This document shows, in pieces, positions 44,060 to 53,407 of a stretch of 64,000 bases of DNA (position 1 is the stretch's first letter; each line of letters starts with the position of its first letter). The translations under genes and the position numbers were made by a program. The notes beneath the pieces are model-generated. The model saw only the letters and a program-made list of their open reading frames with translations, ran no database searches and was not told the origin of the DNA. The DNA is from Candidatus Cloacimonadota bacterium (GTDB lineage Bacteria > Cloacimonadota > Cloacimonadia > Cloacimonadales > Cloacimonadaceae): the NCBI GenBank assembly GCA_029567705.1, contig JAKPXC010000121.1, forward strand, positions 1-64,000, given 5' to 3'.

Positions 44060-44496
44060 TTCTGATAGTCTTCCGAGGTGAATCTCTTGCGATGCAATTC
44101 CAGCTTGGTCTTGCGGATTGAATTGAAGGTATCCGGATTCCACAGGCTGATGTAGTGCCCTTCTCCTTTGATGATCACTTTATCCGTGATCCCGGCATCT
44201 TCCAGAAGCTGTTCATGAATTCTTACTCTGCCAGGACCTTCCAGTTCCTGCTCGGTCATGGCAAAATCTATGAGCTGGGTTCTCAGGAGTTTATCGTCGT
44301 CTGTCCCGGATTTTAGCCTTTCCAGGGTTTCTTTCCAGTTGTCGATCGGGTAGATGGCGATGGTATCATTGGGACCCAAGGTAACGATCACGCTGCGGCT
44401 GGCTTCGGCAGCAAATTTCTTTTTGAAACTTGCCGGCACTATCACCCGCTGCTTGTTTACCGAGTTCTCAAAGTATCCTAAAAATTCTCCGGACAT
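44056..44496 (-). CDS. mraZ: Transcriptional regulator MraZ
   Basis: 146-residue AbrB-fold protein with two tandem MraZ half-domains, which in other bacteria binds repeats upstream of mraZ and controls the dcw operon. It begins MSGEFLGYFENSVNKQRVIVP and has LNPDTFN-like (LWNPDTFNSI) segment in the second half and RVIVPASFKK in the first. First gene of the dcw cluster. AAGGA precedes the ATG. The operator sites (GTGGG direct repeats in E. coli) are not obvious in the upstream 120 bp; TTGACA lies on the minus strand at 44623-44618. Confidence 0.93.
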   Translation of the reverse strand: MSGEFLGYFENSVNKQRVIVPASFKKKFAAEASRSVIVTLGPNDTIAIYPIDNWKETLERLKSGTDDDKLLRTQLIDFAMTEQELEGPGRVRIHEQLLEDAGITDKVIIKGEGHYISLWNPDTFNSIRKTKLELHRKRFTSEDYQK

Positions 44497-44810
44497 CCTG
44501 GTTCCTTTTCATTTCAGTTTCTGGTATTGCCTATCGGCCTTGCTTTGGAGAGCCTCTTGTGAGTTATCGTGAGATTTTTTGAGCTCCCGTGGCAATACTT
44601 TGAGATATAATGATTCCTGTCAAGAGGAATGTGAGTTTTTTTTAAGATATTTTGGTGAAGCTGTGGTAAATGTTGAACTGGATTGATGTCAGCCCTCTAT
44701 CTTATTGATTTTCCAGAGATTGCTTATCGGATAAATACCTTTTTCAGGCTGCACTTGGGTTTGGATTTGGTCTCCTGGGTGATTTCTCCATCTACTCCCT
44801 GTCCTAATGG

Positions 44811-44899
44811 GTCGCCGACTCTTCACCGAGTCTTGGCCGACTCTTCCCGAGCAAAGTGTTCGGGAAGAGTCGGCCAAGACTCGGTGAAGAGTCGGCGAC
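44811..44899 (+). repeat. GACTCTTC palindrome family, copy 2 (perfect 40-bp arms)
   Basis: 44811-44850 is the exact reverse complement of 44860-44899; the loop is GCAAAGTGT. Each arm contains GACTCTTC twice, and the shared outer sequence GTCGCCGACTCTTC recurs in the other copies. Such a long perfect inverted repeat is unstable in many hosts, suggesting recent origin or selection. Confidence 0.95.
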
Positions 44900-45045
44900 A
44901 TGAGAGTGAACAGTGATCAGTGAACAGAGCTGCGCTGCTTCGCTCCTCCTTGTGGTATAGGCATCTAAAGGTGGATTATATGGACTCTATGGACGGAATG
45001 GACAATATGGACAAGTTATCAGCTGCTTCGCTCTTTGGTGTGGCG

Positions 45046-45153
45046 AACTCCGATTTGCCACAGAGACCGGAGGTTTCTCCCGAGATTTACGAGGAAATTA
45101 CCAATCCCGGGTATCATAGTAGACTCTGGAAGGGTTTCTGCCAAATCGGAGTT
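45046..45153. repeat. Element flanked by 12-bp inverted repeat (AACTCCGATTTG / CAAATCGGAGTT)
   Basis: AACTCCGATTTG at 45046-45057 and its exact reverse complement at 45142-45153 bracket about 84 bp with no gene. A further GCCAAATCGGAG occurs at 2042-2053. Could be a degenerate MITE-like element. Confidence 0.6.
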
Positions 45154-45282
45154 TAGCAGCCCTGCTTATTTTGGAATTCAATCTGGCTATCTAAGTTTCA
45201 CTTATACAATAGACTATTCAGCCAGATTGGACTTCAAACAGTGGGTGCGTCAGCAGGGTGAAAACGCTCTGCTTTGCTTGCT

Positions 45283-45356
45283 GCTGGATGAACTCCAAGA
45301 GGGCATCAGGTTCGGATGTGAAGCTAGAGACAACGAAGCCCTCTTGAACTCCAACG
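45283..45356 (+). repeat. 74-bp structured repeat, copy 1
   Basis: Stem CAAGAGGGC (45296-45304)/GCCCTCTTG (45338-45346). The partner at 60355-60428 is the same length, 57 of 74 bases identical, with stem CACGACGGC/GCCGTCGTG. All four stem differences are paired, so the helix is maintained. Confidence 0.8.
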
Positions 45357-45373
45357 GTAACAGAACTGGTCAC

Positions 45374-45415
45374 TTGTTACTCGTTACTTGTTACTCGTTA
45401 CTTGTTACTGGTCAC
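45374..45415. repeat. 14-bp tandem repeat, three copies
   Basis: TTGTTACTCGTTAC at 45374 and 45388, then TTGTTACTGGTCAC at 45402, just beyond the sprA stop codon. Confidence 0.9.
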
Positions 45416-45418
45416 TTC

Positions 45419-48400
45419 CTACAGATTAACTTCCGCCCAGATGCCTATCCTGAAGATGGTAGTGCCATCATCCATCTTCTTATTTGTAGTCTTCTCAAAG
45501 GAGCCGGTAAGTCCTCCGCGGATGTTGCGGTCAAACTGGTATGTGGCTCCGGGAGTAATGGCAAAGCGGCTGGTGTCGCGATCTACCTGTGTGGCTTCTC
45601 TGCCCTTGGTTTCGTCGAAGCTGCGTTCATAGGCTATCTGTAAGGTAGAGCTCAGCTCATTACTGATATGTATACGCCTGCGGGTGAAGGGAATTGTGAA
45701 GCCCCTTCCTGCCCGGAGAGAATAGGAGAAATTGCTGTTAAAAGTCTGGGTATCTGTGGTTTTCATAATGTCGTAACTTTCCATATCAGTTGTATTAGTG
45801 GAGTGAGATATGGAATAGCTCAGGTTAACGCTGAGAGCATTCATCACGCTGGTGGTAAAGCCCAGCAGCGGATTGAGTGAGGTGGTGAGGGTTTCCTGCT
45901 TGGGACGTTCCCAATTCACATCTCCAGTCTGGCGATTGGTGAGTTGGAAGCCGGAATTGAGCCTCGATCCGGTGAGATAACGGCTCAAGCCAAACCAGCC
46001 GTCAAAGCCCATGAAGGTAAGCGTCAGATCCGGGAAAGTGGTGGAAACAGTCTGATTGCTGGCGTTGGAGTAGCGCTTGTTTATGCTGTATGAATAGCTT
46101 AGCATGCTGTCAAAATTGCGGCCCAGGTTCAATCCCGAGGAAAGCGACAGAGTATTATCATCGCTGGTGGCATCCAGGAAATCCGGAGCTACGCTGTGAG
46201 GTAAGCCAATCTGGAAAGCAAAAGGAGGACGTTCCTCTTTCCTGGTGTAATTCATGGCATAGCTGTTCTGATAGGAAAGATTCAGGTTCTTGAGCTTAGC
46301 CAGATATCCTATTAATAATGAAGGCAAATGCAGGCCGCCGGAACCGGTTCTGCCACTCTCTCCTTCTCTGTGTTCGGCTTCGGGCTCTTCAAAGCGGGGT
46401 TCTTCGCCGGGAAATTCCGGTTCCTTGATCTCTTCGCCAGGCATCAAACCGCCACGGAGACGTTCTTCTTCCCTGCGGCGTTCTTCCTCGCGGAGCCTTT
46501 CCTCTTCCCTGCGGCGTTCTTCTTCCGGATCAGGCTTCAGGTCTTCTTCTTTGATTTCTGGTTCCTGATCTTCCCTTCTTTCTTCCGGAGGGGCTTGAAC
46601 TCCTGTGCTATCCGCTCCCGATTCCGTGTTACGCCGATTCTGCTCCCGCTCCTCCACTCTGCGTCTATGATTCTGCTGCATGTTACGCGCCAGATTACCC
46701 AGGAAATTGGAGTTCTGCAGAGTAAGACTGGCCCGGATGCTTCTCTGATTACCGCCATCGCTTTGATAGTAATCTTCCTGTTGGCCTTCCACGTTCTGAG
46801 TGTATTTCTTCTGGAACTCGGAGAATTTCGTACCCAAAGTAGTGCTGAAAGTCATAATACTGGCCAAATAGTTGGGATTATAGGAAAGCTCCGCATCTTG
46901 TACATATTCGGTTTCCTTACCCAAATTGAGGGATTCCCAATAGTCTTTTTGGAGAAGATCACGCTTGGTGTTGAGCCGTAGTCTGGCACTTAAGTCGCTG
47001 AGCAATGTCCAGTTTATATTGTTGTCTGTGGTTAGAATTCTGCTACTCAGGGTTTGAGCGCGTGGATGCCAACCCAGAACTCCCTCACGAAGCTGCCAGT
47101 CGAAGCTATTGGGCAAGTTGGCATTGAAAGTGAAGCTGTTGTTCCAGGTGGTCGGGAACCATCCAAAACGGTAATTGCGAAAGAGCGGAAAGCTCACTTT
47201 ATCCGGCGAGAAACTGAGGTTGTAGTTGAGGGTTCCACGCCAGGAACGGATGTCGTCCTTGGTGGTGGGAGTGCGTCGGAAGGAATCCTCATAACGGGCA
47301 CTGAAAGATGTGCGGTAAAGAGTGTAAAGCAAGATTTTGTTACTGGGCGCTGTCCGTTGACTGAGAGCAATATCTGCAGCATAGGTCAAACTCTCGTTCA
47401 TCTCCCGCTCTTTTTCTGCTTCATCAGTGATACTATCCCTCAGAAGGTCGGAATTTGCACGGAAGCGAGGTATACCCAGACTGTAGGTCCTGTTGAGGTT
47501 CAACGGCATATCGACACCCCAACTTTGAGGGAAGAACTTGCCCAGGAAATACCTGTTGTTGATAGTGAGACTTCTCAGGCTGGTGAAGGTGTTTGATCTG
47601 CCTCTTTGGATGGTAGGATTGAAGTTCTCGCTTTTATCCTCATAGTCGATATCCAGAGTCATCAAATCTGCCAGCACTGTATTGAGAGAAATCCGTTTGG
47701 CTATACCGATATCCTGATAGGGATCGGAAAGTCGGAGATCGTTGTAATAAATAGTTCCTGAATAGGCTTGGGGATTGGCGATATCCTCAGGATTGGATAT
47801 ACCAAAATAGATCTCACGGATGTTCGTGAGTGTGGGAATCTGGGATGGGCTCCCGGTGTATGATAATGTGTAGGTGCCAAAATCCTGGGAGCCTTGAGTA
47901 GCTTCCGGATCGATCTGTTTGAGAGAGGAGAGCTCCGTCAGTTGATAGACCAGGTCGTTCCAGAGCTCTTCCTGCATCTTTTGCTGCCAATCGTTCACCT
48001 TCACACGTTGCTTGATCTCGTAGTAGCGCAGTGAATCTGCACCTACTCTAAAGATTATATCCAGCGAATCAGGATATGTGCCATGGTTATCCAAAGTTTC
48101 GGGATAGATCCAGAACTTTACATTGTTGTAGGATAACAGATTGTAGGGATCGAAGAGCCTTTGACGCAGCAGGCATTGATCTCCGGGTTGAAGATTTGTC
48201 AGGCTCAGACTCAGGGCGGATTCGTTGGTTTCTCTCCTATCCTCGATGAAGACGGTTCCGGGAGGAGGAGTGTAGTGCATTCTGTTCTTTTGGTTGTTCA
48301 CGATTCCCGAGAGATAGGAAGTGTTGTAGAGTAGGAGATCGGACGGACTGAGAGGGACACCTTCTGAATTCCTGATGTGGAAATCTTCCCATTTGTTTCC

Positions 48401-51400
48401 CACCACGGAAGCATCGGCTATAAATATCTTCGTGGTTTCATCGGTCTCCAGCCAGACTCTGGCAAAAGAGATCTTCTTCAGGGTGGGCTGGATACCTGTG
48501 GAGGAGTTGTTTACAACCTGATAGTAAGCCGGATCGGAGACAGGAATGCGGTATAAGCGCCAGCCATCGTGATTGATGTTTTCCAGATGCAGGGAATCAT
48601 TTAGGGACACTGCATAAGAGAAATAGCGGTCCAGAGTGTTCAACACTCCGTTGCTATCCATATCTTCGGTATCCAGAACCCCATTGTTCTCTGTCCCATT
48701 GATATAGGGATAGTCTCCTGTAGCACTATCTATCTGATTGGATGCCACATCGTTGGGATCTGCGCCCGGCTCACCGTGAACGATCCCATCCAGTCCGGTA
48801 TCCTCACCAACGGAAAGTACTCCGTCATTATTCAAGTCTTCCCGGTTGAGCATTCCCAGACCACCAAACTCGGTGTAGAAATCTTCGTTAACATCACCCA
48901 GATCAAAGTGCAGAATGGCATTGGGTGCGGTACTATTGACCGGAACGTCCAGCTTAACCAGAACTTCAATATACTTCTTTTGTGAAAAATCGAGCTGGTT
49001 TCCCAGATACTTCATGATGCCGCCCCAACTCCACACTGTGGAACCGGGCAAGCCCATATCGCTGGGAAAGACTTTCATCGCCAGCACTGTTACGGTTTCG
49101 ACCTTTTCTCTGGCAGTTAAGGTATTCGGGTCTTCCAATTGCTCTCTACGTATATTCTTGGGATTATACCAGATAGTTCTGCCTTTGGCCAGGGAAGTTC
49201 CCCAGGGTTTTGAGCCCATGCTCCATGTGCTAAGGGAGGAACCCATGGGATACGAATCCACGATGGATTCCATATCGTCTATATAGGCTACTCCAGCCTT
49301 GGTATCGGGATCGCCGTAGATCTTGGGAATGGTGTAGGCTATCTCGCCCGAAAGAGAAATACGTGATTCTGCATTGGTTCGGATCAGAGGCAAGGCATCC
49401 AGCCAGCGGGTAAGGAACATGGGCTTCAGAGTTATCGAGCCATCCACATCCGCCATCCACATCTCGATGTTTTCGCTACCGATGCGGGGACGGCGGTCAC
49501 TTACGCTTTCTGAACGGTAAATCAGGGTTCCGCCTAACTTGGCATAGTCCGTAAGGTTCCAATCCGCTCTCACCCCGGCTAGATTCTTTTTGGCCACAGC
49601 AAAAGCACTGCGGTATTCATAATCTATCTCTATCTTGGCATCAGGGTCTTTACCTTCGGAGGAGAGGAAGGTGATCCTGCCAAAGTCATAATCCACCAGA
49701 TAGTCTATGTTTTCTCTTTGAACCCGGGAGTTCACCATCACTCGGACGCTTCCTCGTAGGATTCCTCCCTGGGCTAATTCTATGGATTCACGGCCTATCT
49801 TCCCTTTCACGGAGATGTAGTAGATTAAATTCGTGTTATACAGGAACTCGCTGTCATCTTCGTAAACTGCTTCCTCTCCCAGAGGACGGAAGGGCTCTAT
49901 AAAAGGAATAAATACCAAGCCTTTGGCCAGGTTTACCGTGTTATCGTCACCGTTGATCAAGCCATCACCGGTGCTATCCATTCTGAGGTAGTCTGTATAG
50001 GTTATTATCTGCCCAACTGCCAGGCTATCCGGAACGTTGTAGATACGTGTGCGATCTGTATTCTCGATATAGATTTGCAGAGTAAAGCCATCGTTTTTAA
50101 TGTTGGTCTTGTTCAGGTTGTAAACATTCCGCATCTGGTAATGCCATACACTGAAGGGATTATCGGGATCGTAGCCCTGATTGGATTTTCGGATGGGCTT
50201 GGCGTGACGAAGTCCGTCCTCCACATTGCTGTTGGCAGGAACAGGAGTGCCGTCCCTCTGCACATATCTCACAGCTAAAGTATGACGTCGATCCACAGCT
50301 CTCAGAACCTGGATCACACCGGTGTTGTAGTCTGTCACAAAGTCTGTGCCTTCAGTAAGCTCCTCATAGTATGGGACGTAGGATTCCGTTTCACTTGTGT
50401 AGACCGGATCTCCTTCATCGGCTGTGATGCCGTCGTTAACAGTATTGGCATCGTCCAGATAAAGCTTCACTGTTCCATTAGCTGGCAGCAGGTTTGCATC
50501 CCGGATCATCCAGGCCCCGGTGTTATCGGTCTTGATGGCATTATTCAGGTAACCTTCCGGGATATTCTGCCCCATATCGGCATCAGAGTAGAGGCTGTAA
50601 AGCTCGTAGGGATCGTTCAGATAGTAGAAAGTGCGTATCGTGTAGTCTTTACTACGGAAGATGGTGGAATCCGCCTGGCTGGTGCCCACATAGGTTTGAG
50701 TGTTCTTCTCACCCTCTTCTTTACTGGCGATTACAGATAGATCAAGGTTTCCATACTTCAGCTTGGAAGTAACGCCGAAGAGACCCTGGGAACGGGTGCT
50801 ATAGCTGATATAGCGTGATCCGGAGAGAGACAGGGTGATGTTACCGGCTTCTATGCTATTCACCAGTTCATCTTCATCACCGGTATACTTGATGTTGATA
50901 TTGTTGGGGTTAAAGATCTGCTCGTCCATAGCGGAATTATACTTCAGATTGACAGCGATCTTCTCTCCAATTGTGCCTGTGAGACGCAGATTGGTCTCCT
51001 GCTGCATCTTGAGGTCAAATCTGGCATTGTTGCTGGTCTCCCAGATCGGCACACGTTTCCGCTTGGTTGTACTTCCTGAAATGGTAATTTTCTGAGTGCC
51101 ATCCAGATTGAGCCTTCCTGCCCGGGTACCGAAGACTCTTTGCACAGCTCTGGGCATGGCAATGGTGGGTAAATCAAGCACAAATTCTCGGATCAATCCC
51201 GTTTGAGTGGTTTGCTCTGCTTGAGCTCTGGTGCGGCCATGTGCCATCAGAGTGGAGCGGAAAACCTTGCGTCGAAGGTTTACCACATAAGCATCCATGG
51301 GAATAATCAATTCCGGTATGATCAGGAAAGTATCTGTCTTCTGAGATACTCTGATGGTATTAGTCTCCGGATCATAGGTATCCTTGCGGATGGGAGCCAT

Positions 51401-51604
51401 CCCCTGGATTCTGTATGGCTGGGTTTTGTTGAGGTTCAAACCCTTGTTTATCTTGTATATATCTCTCTGATTATAAACTATGGGGGCGTAACCTTCCAGA
51501 TACAATCTTGGAACCATGTTGGCAGCAAGACAGCTTATCCCACTAACGGCCAGCGCTAGCCAGAATAGCCTGAGCCAAGAGCTTTGAACGATTCTGACTG
51601 CCAT
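45419..51604 (-). CDS. SprA/Sov-type outer-membrane protein, predicted translocon of a type IX-like secretion system
   Basis: 2061 residues: hydrophobic signal-like N-terminus (about 8-28), then long stretches of alternating beta strands that fit a giant beta-barrel. Landmarks recalling SprA are the early ILIP-like segments before IPIWETSNNARFDLKMQQ, VNLKYNSAMDEQIFNPN, the GYLNNAIKTDNTGAW and IPFIEPFRPLGEE blocks, and RVWLETDETTKIFI. About 1660-1725 is an EEERRREEERLREE-type charged segment, unusual for a barrel. In Bacteroidota SprA is the outer-membrane pore of the type IX system (established); its role here is inferred. Its ATG overlaps the coaX TGA (TGATG), so translation is coupled. The frame ends 3 bp from a 14-bp tandem repeat. 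Confidence 0.85.
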   Translation of the reverse strand: MAVRIVQSSWLRLFWLALAVSGISCLAANMVPRLYLEGYAPIVYNQRDIYKINKGLNLNKTQPYRIQGMAPIRKDTYDPETNTIRVSQKTDTFLIIPELIIPMDAYVVNLRRKVFRSTLMAHGRTRAQAEQTTQTGLIREFVLDLPTIAMPRAVQRVFGTRAGRLNLDGTQKITISGSTTKRKRVPIWETSNNARFDLKMQQETNLRLTGTIGEKIAVNLKYNSAMDEQIFNPNNINIKYTGDEDELVNSIEAGNITLSLSGSRYISYSTRSQGLFGVTSKLKYGNLDLSVIASKEEGEKNTQTYVGTSQADSTIFRSKDYTIRTFYYLNDPYELYSLYSDADMGQNIPEGYLNNAIKTDNTGAWMIRDANLLPANGTVKLYLDDANTVNDGITADEGDPVYTSETESYVPYYEELTEGTDFVTDYNTGVIQVLRAVDRRHTLAVRYVQRDGTPVPANSNVEDGLRHAKPIRKSNQGYDPDNPFSVWHYQMRNVYNLNKTNIKNDGFTLQIYIENTDRTRIYNVPDSLAVGQIITYTDYLRMDSTGDGLINGDDNTVNLAKGLVFIPFIEPFRPLGEEAVYEDDSEFLYNTNLIYYISVKGKIGRESIELAQGGILRGSVRVMVNSRVQRENIDYLVDYDFGRITFLSSEGKDPDAKIEIDYEYRSAFAVAKKNLAGVRADWNLTDYAKLGGTLIYRSESVSDRRPRIGSENIEMWMADVDGSITLKPMFLTRWLDALPLIRTNAESRISLSGEIAYTIPKIYGDPDTKAGVAYIDDMESIVDSYPMGSSLSTWSMGSKPWGTSLAKGRTIWYNPKNIRREQLEDPNTLTAREKVETVTVLAMKVFPSDMGLPGSTVWSWGGIMKYLGNQLDFSQKKYIEVLVKLDVPVNSTAPNAILHFDLGDVNEDFYTEFGGLGMLNREDLNNDGVLSVGEDTGLDGIVHGEPGADPNDVASNQIDSATGDYPYINGTENNGVLDTEDMDSNGVLNTLDRYFSYAVSLNDSLHLENINHDGWRLYRIPVSDPAYYQVVNNSSTGIQPTLKKISFARVWLETDETTKIFIADASVVGNKWEDFHIRNSEGVPLSPSDLLLYNTSYLSGIVNNQKNRMHYTPPPGTVFIEDRRETNESALSLSLTNLQPGDQCLLRQRLFDPYNLLSYNNVKFWIYPETLDNHGTYPDSLDIIFRVGADSLRYYEIKQRVKVNDWQQKMQEELWNDLVYQLTELSSLKQIDPEATQGSQDFGTYTLSYTGSPSQIPTLTNIREIYFGISNPEDIANPQAYSGTIYYNDLRLSDPYQDIGIAKRISLNTVLADLMTLDIDYEDKSENFNPTIQRGRSNTFTSLRSLTINNRYFLGKFFPQSWGVDMPLNLNRTYSLGIPRFRANSDLLRDSITDEAEKEREMNESLTYAADIALSQRTAPSNKILLYTLYRTSFSARYEDSFRRTPTTKDDIRSWRGTLNYNLSFSPDKVSFPLFRNYRFGWFPTTWNNSFTFNANLPNSFDWQLREGVLGWHPRAQTLSSRILTTDNNINWTLLSDLSARLRLNTKRDLLQKDYWESLNLGKETEYVQDAELSYNPNYLASIMTFSTTLGTKFSEFQKKYTQNVEGQQEDYYQSDGGNQRSIRASLTLQNSNFLGNLARNMQQNHRRRVEEREQNRRNTESGADSTGVQAPPEERREDQEPEIKEEDLKPDPEEERRREEERLREEERRREEERLRGGLMPGEEIKEPEFPGEEPRFEEPEAEHREGESGRTGSGGLHLPSLLIGYLAKLKNLNLSYQNSYAMNYTRKEERPPFAFQIGLPHSVAPDFLDATSDDNTLSLSSGLNLGRNFDSMLSYSYSINKRYSNASNQTVSTTFPDLTLTFMGFDGWFGLSRYLTGSRLNSGFQLTNRQTGDVNWERPKQETLTTSLNPLLGFTTSVMNALSVNLSYSISHSTNTTDMESYDIMKTTDTQTFNSNFSYSLRAGRGFTIPFTRRRIHISNELSSTLQIAYERSFDETKGREATQVDRDTSRFAITPGATYQFDRNIRGGLTGSFEKTTNKKMDDGTTIFRIGIWAEVNL

Positions 51605-52398
51605 CAGAGTCCCTTCCCCCTCAGCTCTACACCGGCCATTCTCAGACCTTCGAGGGTTAAATCCTGATTCACCAGTTCTACAGAATGCATACCCGGGGCG
51701 ATAAGAGCGGCAAGACCACCGGTCAACACCACATAAAGCGGAGCTTTCTGAGGATACTCGGCTTTGATCCTGGATATAAAGGCCTCCAGCATCAGGCAGT
51801 GACCCAGTACTATGCCGGAAAGCAGAGCATCAGTGGTGTTCTGTCCCATCACGTGCTGAGGAAACCTTAGCTCTATCTCATGTAACATGGCAGCTTTTCC
51901 GATGAGGTTATCGGCAGCTGTCTTCAGGCCTGGAATGATTGTTGCGGCTTCATAGTAGCCATCTTGGTTCACCAATTGAATGGTAGTGGCTGTGCCCAGA
52001 TCGATCACCAGACAGTTACGCTGATATAGCTTCCAGACAGCAAAAGCATTGACCACCAAGTCCGGCCCGATATAGCTGGGATCGGGATAGGGATACTTCA
52101 TGCCAAGAGGACTATGACCATCAATAATATAGAGCTTGATGCCCAGCTCTTGCTCCATAGCTTGCTTCCACACAGAGAGTAAATCCGGCACCACACTGGC
52201 TATAACCGCATAATCCAGAGATGGAGAAGAATCAAGATTCTGCCTTAGTTGAGAGCACAGTTCACACACAGTTATCCCGCGAAGGGATTCTATAATAAAG
52301 GAAGATACACGCGTCTTACCCTCGAAAACGGCGCAATTGGTGTTTGTGTTCCCGATATCTATGACCAGGATTCTATGCACTGGATTCATTGAAAGCAT
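51604..52398 (-). CDS. coaX: Type III pantothenate kinase
   Basis: 264-residue ASKHA-fold enzyme that phosphorylates pantothenate, the first step of CoA synthesis. Motifs: DIGNTNTNCAVF (phosphate 1), GPDLVVNAFA (substrate), VIDLGTATTIQLV (phosphate 2) and LTGGLAALIAP (adenosine). The ATG at 52398 or one three codons later (52389) is possible: GGGAAT lies 2 nt before the first and about 11 nt before the second, so neither is ideal. Stop TGA overlaps the sprA ATG. It is about 100 bp after era. TTGACA on the minus strand at 52491-52486 may begin a promoter. Confidence 0.95.
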   Translation of the reverse strand: MLSMNPVHRILVIDIGNTNTNCAVFEGKTRVSSFIIESLRGITVCELCSQLRQNLDSSPSLDYAVIASVVPDLLSVWKQAMEQELGIKLYIIDGHSPLGMKYPYPDPSYIGPDLVVNAFAVWKLYQRNCLVIDLGTATTIQLVNQDGYYEAATIIPGLKTAADNLIGKAAMLHEIELRFPQHVMGQNTTDALLSGIVLGHCLMLEAFISRIKAEYPQKAPLYVVLTGGLAALIAPGMHSVELVNQDLTLEGLRMAGVELRGKGL

Positions 52399-52499
52399 AT
52401 TCCCAACTAAAACTCATAATCTGCGTAAAAATATAAAAACAAACACAGGCCACAGATTCCACCCAGCATGAGAATCACCGGATTATGTCAATAGTTTTT

Positions 52500-53384
52500 T
52501 CACTCAAAGCCAAGCTCTTTCAGGGATGAAGCCTTCTTGCGCCAGTTTGGATTGATCTTCACCCAGAGATGCACCTGGACTTCCAATCCCAAAAAAGCCG
52601 CCAGTTGACGCTCCGCATACTCCCTGATCTTGGCTAACTGCATGCCATTCTTTCCGATAAGAATCACCTTCTGGGAATGCCGTTCCAGCCAGATCACGGC
52701 ATTGATCACCACTTTATCCGGAAGCTCCGTGTAGCGATCGATCAACACCGCCGCAGCATAAGGGAGTTCCTGCTCCAAAAGATGGAATATCCCTTCCCGG
52801 ATCACCTCTCTGGCAAAGAAGCGCATTGGCAAATCCGAAAGCTGGTCTTCCTCGTAATAGGGTTCATGGAAGGGGATAAAAGCCGTGATGGAATCCAGCA
52901 ATGCGGGCAGATGCTCTCCCGTGTAGGCAGAGATAAAATGGGTTTCGTTGATGGAAGCAGGAAGAAAGCTGGTCAGCTTCTCTTTATCAAAGCTCTGCAG
53001 CCCGTCTATCTTGTTGAAAACAGCAATCTGAGGATTCTTCAGATGCTTCAGATGCTCCAGCACCTCCAGATCGTAGTCCGTGGGGAAATTGCGTATATCC
53101 GCCATGAAGATCACCAGATCCACATCCTTGAAGGCATCGCTCCAGATCTTTAGCATCTTGCGCTGCATTTCATAGCGCGGCTTCAGATAGCCAGGAGTAT
53201 CCACAAAAACGATCTGATGCTTCTCATCGTTCCAAATGCCCTTGATCGCATAACGCGTAGTCTGCGGTTTGGGACTGGTAATTGAGAGCTTCTGCTCCAG
53301 AATCCTGTTCATAAGCGTGGATTTCCCGGTATTGGGCTTCCCAACGATGCAGACGAATCCGCTGCGAAAATCTGCTGCTACCAC
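52500..53384 (-). CDS. era: GTPase Era
   Basis: 294-residue TrmE-Era GTPase that binds the 3' end of 16S rRNA and aids 30S maturation. G1 loop GKPNTGKS (15-22), G3 DTPG (62-65), G4 NKID (124-127) and a KH domain near the C-terminus (VILIGKNGMQLAKIREYAERQL). The start is GTG at 53384 with AGGGAG upstream. It follows rocD by 68 bp, with a terminator-like hairpin between them. Confidence 0.96.
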   Translation of the reverse strand: MVAADFRSGFVCIVGKPNTGKSTLMNRILEQKLSITSPKPQTTRYAIKGIWNDEKHQIVFVDTPGYLKPRYEMQRKMLKIWSDAFKDVDLVIFMADIRNFPTDYDLEVLEHLKHLKNPQIAVFNKIDGLQSFDKEKLTSFLPASINETHFISAYTGEHLPALLDSITAFIPFHEPYYEEDQLSDLPMRFFAREVIREGIFHLLEQELPYAAAVLIDRYTELPDKVVINAVIWLERHSQKVILIGKNGMQLAKIREYAERQLAAFLGLEVQVHLWVKINPNWRKKASSLKELGFE

Positions 53385-53407
53385 AATTCTCCCTGTTTAA
53401 ACAAAGA

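Larger units (their letters stand above)
44497..45418. other. Noncoding spacer between sprA and the dcw cluster, repeat-rich
   Basis: In order: the mraZ leader with TTGACA at 44618-44623 (minus); the perfect palindrome 44811-44899; a 9-bp tandem ATGGACNNN repeated four times from 44980; a 12-bp inverted repeat bracketing 45046-45153; copy 1 of the 74-bp structured repeat (45283-45356); and a 14-bp tandem repeat TTGTTACTCGTTAC (45374-45415) ending 3 bp from the sprA stop. No gene with a usable ribosome-binding site is seen. Confidence 0.65.

Noticed and set aside
44920-45156. 78-codon open frame containing the MDxMDx repeat
   Set aside because: It is built from tandem repeat and inverted-repeat sequence, and there is no ribosome-binding site.
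45374-45415. Possible CRISPR or integron repeats
   Set aside because: A 14-bp unit in direct contact without spacers is a simple tandem repeat.
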